Part shown: positions 61,101 through 64,000 of the stretch, one piece after another
Position numbering within the stretch: the stretch's first letter is position 1
How the letters are laid out: each line of letters begins with the position of its first letter
DNA from: Polyangium mundeleinium
GTDB lineage: Bacteria; Myxococcota_A; Polyangia; Polyangiales; Polyangiaceae
Direction: 5' to 3'
DNA length: 64,000 nucleotides
Assembly (NCBI RefSeq): GCF_028369105.1
Contig: NZ_JAQNDO010000001.1
Coordinates: 1,302,001-1,366,000 of the forward strand
The notes under the pieces: model-generated
What the model saw: only the letters and a program-made list of their open reading frames with translations
Told to the model about the DNA's origin: nothing
Databases searched by the model: none
Position numbers and translations under genes: made by a program

Positions 61101-63782
61101 GTGGGCCGGGGGCGCGAGCATCGTGAGGACGTCCATCGTCGCCCGCCAGCGCGGATCCGAGAGCGACGGCAGATCGATGAGCCCCTCGATCGGCCGTCCC
61201 CCGAGCTGTCGCCACATCCGCTCGTATTCTCGCTGGACCTCTTCCGCCGTCGGGTGCGGCGACCACTCGATGTCGATGAGCCGGAGGTACTGGAGGCCAG
61301 CGTCGACGGCGCGGTCGGTCCGATCCTGGGTGGTATAAAGGTTGAGGCGCGCGCACGTGACGACCGCGAGGTCAATGAGGTTCCCGGCGCGGCGCCAGAG
61401 CGTCGAAAGCCGCTCTTCCGCGGACGTGAGCTCGCCCGTCAAATACTCACACTCGGCCCGGTGGAGCTCGAGCGCGAAGACGAGCTCGTACCGCCGGTCC
61501 CAGGTCTCCTCCGGGAGGAGCGTCGAGCCGGCAGCCAGGTACTTCAATGCCGAGGCGTAGGCCGCGTTCGCCTTGGCGCGCTTGCCCGCGACGAGGTTGA
61601 GCTCAGCCACCCGCTCGCTCTCCTGCCGCGACGTGATCAGCGCGGCGCCGAGGTCGAGCTGGTTCACGATCTCGAAGATCTTCTCCTCGAACTCGTCGGG
61701 CGCCGTACGCGCCGAGAGCAGCCGGCCTATCTCCAGGTGCATCGCCGCCCGCTCGCCTGCGGGGATGAGCGAATAGGCCGCCTCCTGGACACGGTCGTGG
61801 AGAAACTTGTACGTGCCGCCCATGCGGAGGATCAGCCCCGCGCGGACGGCCTCCCACAGGTCCGCATGCAACGCCTCCTCCGAGCGGCCGCGGACCGTCG
61901 CCAGGATGGTGACCTCCGCGGTGTTTCCCAGACAGGCGAGCTGCTTCAGCGCATGCTGGGCGCATTGGGGAAGCCGCACGAGCTTCCCGACCATCAGGGC
62001 AACCACGTTGTCAGTGAAGCCCTTTTCGCGGATCTTCGCGGAGTCCCACCGAAAGGCACCGGCGCGCCCGTCGAACTCGATCAGGCGCTCTTCGTGGAGC
62101 GCGGTGAGGAACTGGATCGCGAAGAAGGGGTTGCCGGCCGTCTTCTCGTGGACGAGGCTCGCGAGCGGAGCGGCGTCTTCGCAGGGGCAATGGAGCGTAT
62201 CGCTGACGAGCGCGGCGAGGCACTCCCGGGAGAGCGGGCCGAGCACGATGTCCGAGACGCGCACGCCCTCCTTCCGCATCTTGTCGAGCACCCGCACGAG
62301 AGGGTGCGAGGCGGTCACCTCGTTGTCGCGATACGCGCCAATGACGAGGAGGTGGCGCGTCTCTGGGTGGGTCATCAGATCCTCGAGGAGCCCGAGGCTC
62401 GCCGAGTCGGCCCACTGCAAATCGTCGAGGAAGACCGCGAGGGGGTGCTCCTTCCGGGTAAACACCCCGACAAAATGCCGGAACACCATGTGGAAGCGGT
62501 TCTGCGCCTCGGCGAGGGGCAGCTCCGGGACGGACGGCTGCCGGCCAATGACGAGCTCGACCTGGGGGATTACGTCGACGATGAGCTGGCCGTTCATCCC
62601 GAGGGCGGCCCGCAGCCGCTGCCGAAAGGTATCGATCCGGTCCTCGCTCTGGGCGAGGAGCTCGAGCACGAGTTCGCGTAGCGCCTGGACGATCGTGACG
62701 TAGGGAATATCGCGCTTGTACTGCTCGAACTTCCCCGAGACCAATGAGCCCCGCTGCCGGAAGATCGGCTTGTATAGCTCGTGCACCAGGGCCGATTTAC
62801 CGACGCCCGAGTAACCGGAGACCAGCACGATTTCGGGTGTCCCGGTGGCGACCACCCGCTCGAAGGCGCCGAGGAGCGCGGCGAACTCCTCCGCGCGACC
62901 GTAGAGCTTTTGGGGCGTCTGAAAACGATCCGCCACGTCTCGCTGACCCAGAGGAAAGGGCTCGATCCGGCTCGTCGATTGCCACGCCGTGAGGCAGCGC
63001 GCGAGGTCGTGCCAGAGACCGGCCGCGCTCTGGTAGCGCTCCTCCGCCACCTTGGAGAGCAGCTTCATGACGATGGCCGACAGCACCTCCGGCACCGACG
63101 GCACGACCTCCCGAGGAGGCGAGGGCGACCGCGCGATGTGGCAATGCACCCACTCCAGAGGATCCTTCGCCTGGAAGGGTAGCCTGCCCGTCAGCATCTC
63201 GTAGAACGTCACGCCGAGGGAGTAGAGGTCCGAGCGGTTGTCGATCACCCGGCTCATCCGCCCCGTCTGCTCTGGCGACATGTAGGGCAGGGAGCCCTCG
63301 ATGAGGCGGAGGGGCTGCGCGGCCTGCTGCTCGCGGGGAAGCCGGGAGGCGATCCCGAAATCGACGATCTTCACCTCGCCGGTCGAGGGATTGACGAGGA
63401 TGTTTGCCGGCTTGAGATCCTTGTGGACGACGTTCTGGCCGTGGACTTCCGCGACTGCCTGCGCGATGGAAACGGCGAGAGGGAGAAACCTCTCCACGCC
63501 CATCGGTGCTCCGAGGAGGCGGCAGAGCGACTCGCTGCCAGTATCCTCCATGACCAGGGCGGGCATGCCCTCGAGCGTCTCGAGCGCGAGGGGCTTCGCG
63601 ACCGCCAGGATGTCGAGCTTCCGGCCAATCTCGTACTCGTTCTTCAGGCGCACGAGATCCCTCGGCCGGCACCGCCTCGGATCGAGCGTCTTGACCACCA
63701 CCGGACGGTGATCGCTATTCCTGAGTCCGCGATGAAGGGCGACTCCGTTATTGTCGAAAAGCAGCTCTGTCAGAGTGTACAT
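58122..63782 (-). CDS. Hybrid Ser/Thr kinase–ATPase–GAF–histidine kinase
   Basis: The Met at 63782 begins the kinase lobe (MYTLTELLFDNNGVALHRG); 1886 residues. Kinase motifs: Lys31 (VVVKTL), HKDLKPANIL (His120, Asp122; the usual HRD is HKD), DFG (141–143) and SPE. An AAA/STAND-type ATPase follows (Walker A GYSGVGKS, 323–330; Walker B FLDDLQWAD), then about 700 residues of TPR-like helices and two GAF domains (about 1390–1630). The HisKA H-box is SVASHELNTPITSL (His about 1665), and the HATPase has NLLSNAIKF, DHGIGID and GGLGLGLYIS. It is probably a cytoplasmic signal integrator; no response regulator lies nearby. Confidence 0.92.
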   Translation of the reverse strand: MYTLTELLFDNNGVALHRGLRNSDHRPVVVKTLDPRRCRPRDLVRLKNEYEIGRKLDILAVAKPLALETLEGMPALVMEDTGSESLCRLLGAPMGVERFLPLAVSIAQAVAEVHGQNVVHKDLKPANILVNPSTGEVKIVDFGIASRLPREQQAAQPLRLIEGSLPYMSPEQTGRMSRVIDNRSDLYSLGVTFYEMLTGRLPFQAKDPLEWVHCHIARSPSPPREVVPSVPEVLSAIVMKLLSKVAEERYQSAAGLWHDLARCLTAWQSTSRIEPFPLGQRDVADRFQTPQKLYGRAEEFAALLGAFERVVATGTPEIVLVSGYSGVGKSALVHELYKPIFRQRGSLVSGKFEQYKRDIPYVTIVQALRELVLELLAQSEDRIDTFRQRLRAALGMNGQLIVDVIPQVELVIGRQPSVPELPLAEAQNRFHMVFRHFVGVFTRKEHPLAVFLDDLQWADSASLGLLEDLMTHPETRHLLVIGAYRDNEVTASHPLVRVLDKMRKEGVRVSDIVLGPLSRECLAALVSDTLHCPCEDAAPLASLVHEKTAGNPFFAIQFLTALHEERLIEFDGRAGAFRWDSAKIREKGFTDNVVALMVGKLVRLPQCAQHALKQLACLGNTAEVTILATVRGRSEEALHADLWEAVRAGLILRMGGTYKFLHDRVQEAAYSLIPAGERAAMHLEIGRLLSARTAPDEFEEKIFEIVNQLDLGAALITSRQESERVAELNLVAGKRAKANAAYASALKYLAAGSTLLPEETWDRRYELVFALELHRAECEYLTGELTSAEERLSTLWRRAGNLIDLAVVTCARLNLYTTQDRTDRAVDAGLQYLRLIDIEWSPHPTAEEVQREYERMWRQLGGRPIEGLIDLPSLSDPRWRATMDVLTMLAPPAHFIDKNLSCIVIARMANISLEHGNSDASCFAYGWLGTVLGPLFGDYPTGFRFGKLGLDLLENRGLLRFKARVYLLFGKSINPWSKHLRTGLEWLRRAFAAAQETGDLTYAAYACNQSLTLLLAAGDPLGEVQREADDALEFVQKAKFGHVVDSITGQRVLIRVLRGKTPDFASFNDAEFDEGRFERHLENDPRLSIATCWYWIRKLQARFFAGAFASAVEAASKAERLLSTLPSCFEQAEYHFYGALARAAHLDTTPGDERPRHLTELVAHHEPLAVWADNCPENFRNRAALVGAEIARIEGRHLDAERLYEEAIRSARDNGFVHNEAVAYETAARFYRARGFELFADTYLREARARYLRWGADGKVLQLDQRYPRLLETKPIAPTATFAARPEQLDLLSVTKASQTISSEIVLDKLVRTLLEVVLEQGGAQRACLILCQGQSLSIEAEAALEERGEVTSFRQTSPVEVSQRVPVSLVHYVQRTRERVILGDAASDAGKFSGDDYFARHKPKSVLCMPILRPAEVIHFLYLENNLLAGAFTLDRLVALELLATQAAISMEKALLHGKEQAARAAAEEAERRAAFLAETGVILSESLDCEETFARLVRLCVRSLCDWCVIDIVECEEIRRIAGAHKDPAKEPLLEELKQRYPPRRDSPHPAAMVLRTGKALLFPELSVEDIRATCDDDAHAGLIRALGTRTGLAVPLVARGQTLGVLSIASSAPGRRYGDADLTLVQEVARRAATAIDNARLYRKTQEAIRVRDEFLSVASHELNTPITSLTLALQSMSRAIQSGRPSDGQAVGKLVERALRQGARLARLNDDLLDVSRIHAERLPLEPEDVDLGALTRNVVEQFTLDLARARCAVSVRDSAPIVGHWDRSRVEQIVTNLLSNAIKFGAGKPIEISLGEEAGTAWLALTDHGIGIDPARQGRIFERFERAVSKNYGGLGLGLYISRTIAEAHGGTLRVQSEPGVGATFTLKLPCAGPALTGLMS

Positions 63783-63944
63783 GCCACGCCCTGGGCTTCC
63801 GGAAGGCGCACCACCTCTCCTTCCCCCCGCGCGAGAAGCGCCACCGGCATGAGTCTCCTGGTCCAAGCCCCGACCCACCGATGACCCTGCACGTTCAGGA
63901 TGTTACCATGACAGACGGGGGAAGCCGTCCTCATCGTGCACGTT

Positions 63945-63950
63945 ATTATA
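63945..63950 (-). promoter_or_regulatory. Probable -10 element of the hybrid kinase
   Basis: On the minus strand GGTATAATAACG contains a consensus TATAAT, about 160 bases upstream of the kinase start. No good -35 at 16–18 bases was seen, so an activator or another sigma factor may be needed. Confidence 0.5.
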
Positions 63951-64000
63951 CCGTAGCAGCAGTACCTTGTCGCGTAAACGGGCCTTGATGCCTTATGTGC

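Noticed and set aside
59778-62681. 967-codon open frame on the plus strand
   Set aside because: It is antisense to the hybrid kinase gene, is highly charged with no recognisable domain, and exists because GC-rich codon bias keeps the complementary frame free of stops.
1-64000. tRNA, rRNA or phage integration sites
   Set aside because: No cloverleaf with anticodon arm and CCA-type end, no rRNA-like sequence and no integrase gene were recognised; a covariance-model search would be needed to exclude short ncRNAs.

Overview
This is a GC-rich (roughly two-thirds G+C by eye) chromosomal segment that looks myxobacterial, probably from the Polyangium/Sorangium side of the group. The signs are many lipoproteins whose Cys is followed by Gly/Ser-rich linkers, an ECF sigma–FecR–TPR module, a giant Ser/Thr kinase–ATPase–GAF–histidine kinase hybrid, divergent regulator/enzyme pairs, and start/stop overlaps inside operons. 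The species call is inference. No rRNA, tRNA, CRISPR array or intact insertion sequence was seen.

Layout. 0–4.5 kb: the end of a VOC-fold protein, a lipoprotein, a SMI1/KNR4-like repeat protein, an SDR, a SnoaL-like lipoprotein and an HSL-type esterase. 4.5–5.8 kb: a degenerate stretch with gene remnants, a 64-bp tandem repeat and two hairpins whose stems covary. 5.9–15.4 kb: a cassette of an SbcD-like phosphoesterase, an SMC/SbcC-like ATPase lacking its Walker A end, and a 1941-residue M48 peptidase–TerB-like–SF1 helicase–nuclease fusion. 15.7–23 kb: lipoproteins, a Tat-exported FAD oxidase, and a LysR/SDR/hydrolase group. 23–30 kb: a stand-alone radical SAM gene, then a five-gene overlapping operon (radical SAM, Rieske oxygenase, PhyH dioxygenase and two unassigned proteins).

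29.7–37 kb: a GH5 lipoprotein, small lipoproteins, and a leftward four-gene operon (DnaJ-type zinc-finger membrane protein, two lipoproteins, an HNH-nuclease lipoprotein). 37–40.6 kb: a complete His-Xaa-Ser operon in the order hxsA-hxsD-hxsB-hxsC, its substrate carrying a C-terminal PEGA domain. 40.6–41.5 kb: remnants of a PD-(D/E)XK nuclease, an IS66 transposase and an ECF sigma factor. 41.5–50.3 kb: two GH128-type beta-glucanases, two paralogues of the fungal wall protein TOS1 and an unassigned lipoprotein, split by a sigma–FecR operon; I read these as a secreted toolkit aimed at beta-1,3-glucan such as yeast cell wall.

50.4–57.3 kb: AraC/old-yellow-enzyme and TetR/flavin-monooxygenase divergent pairs (the second with two clear operators), a frameshifted membrane protein, and an SDR with an unusually AT-rich near-consensus promoter. 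57.3–58.1 kb holds more remnants. 58.1–63.8 kb is the hybrid kinase, with a likely -10 element just inside the right edge.

Most worth follow-up: the hxs operon, the radical SAM/Rieske/PhyH operon, the phosphoesterase–SMC–helicase cassette, the HNH lipoprotein and the TOS1-like/GH128 set.
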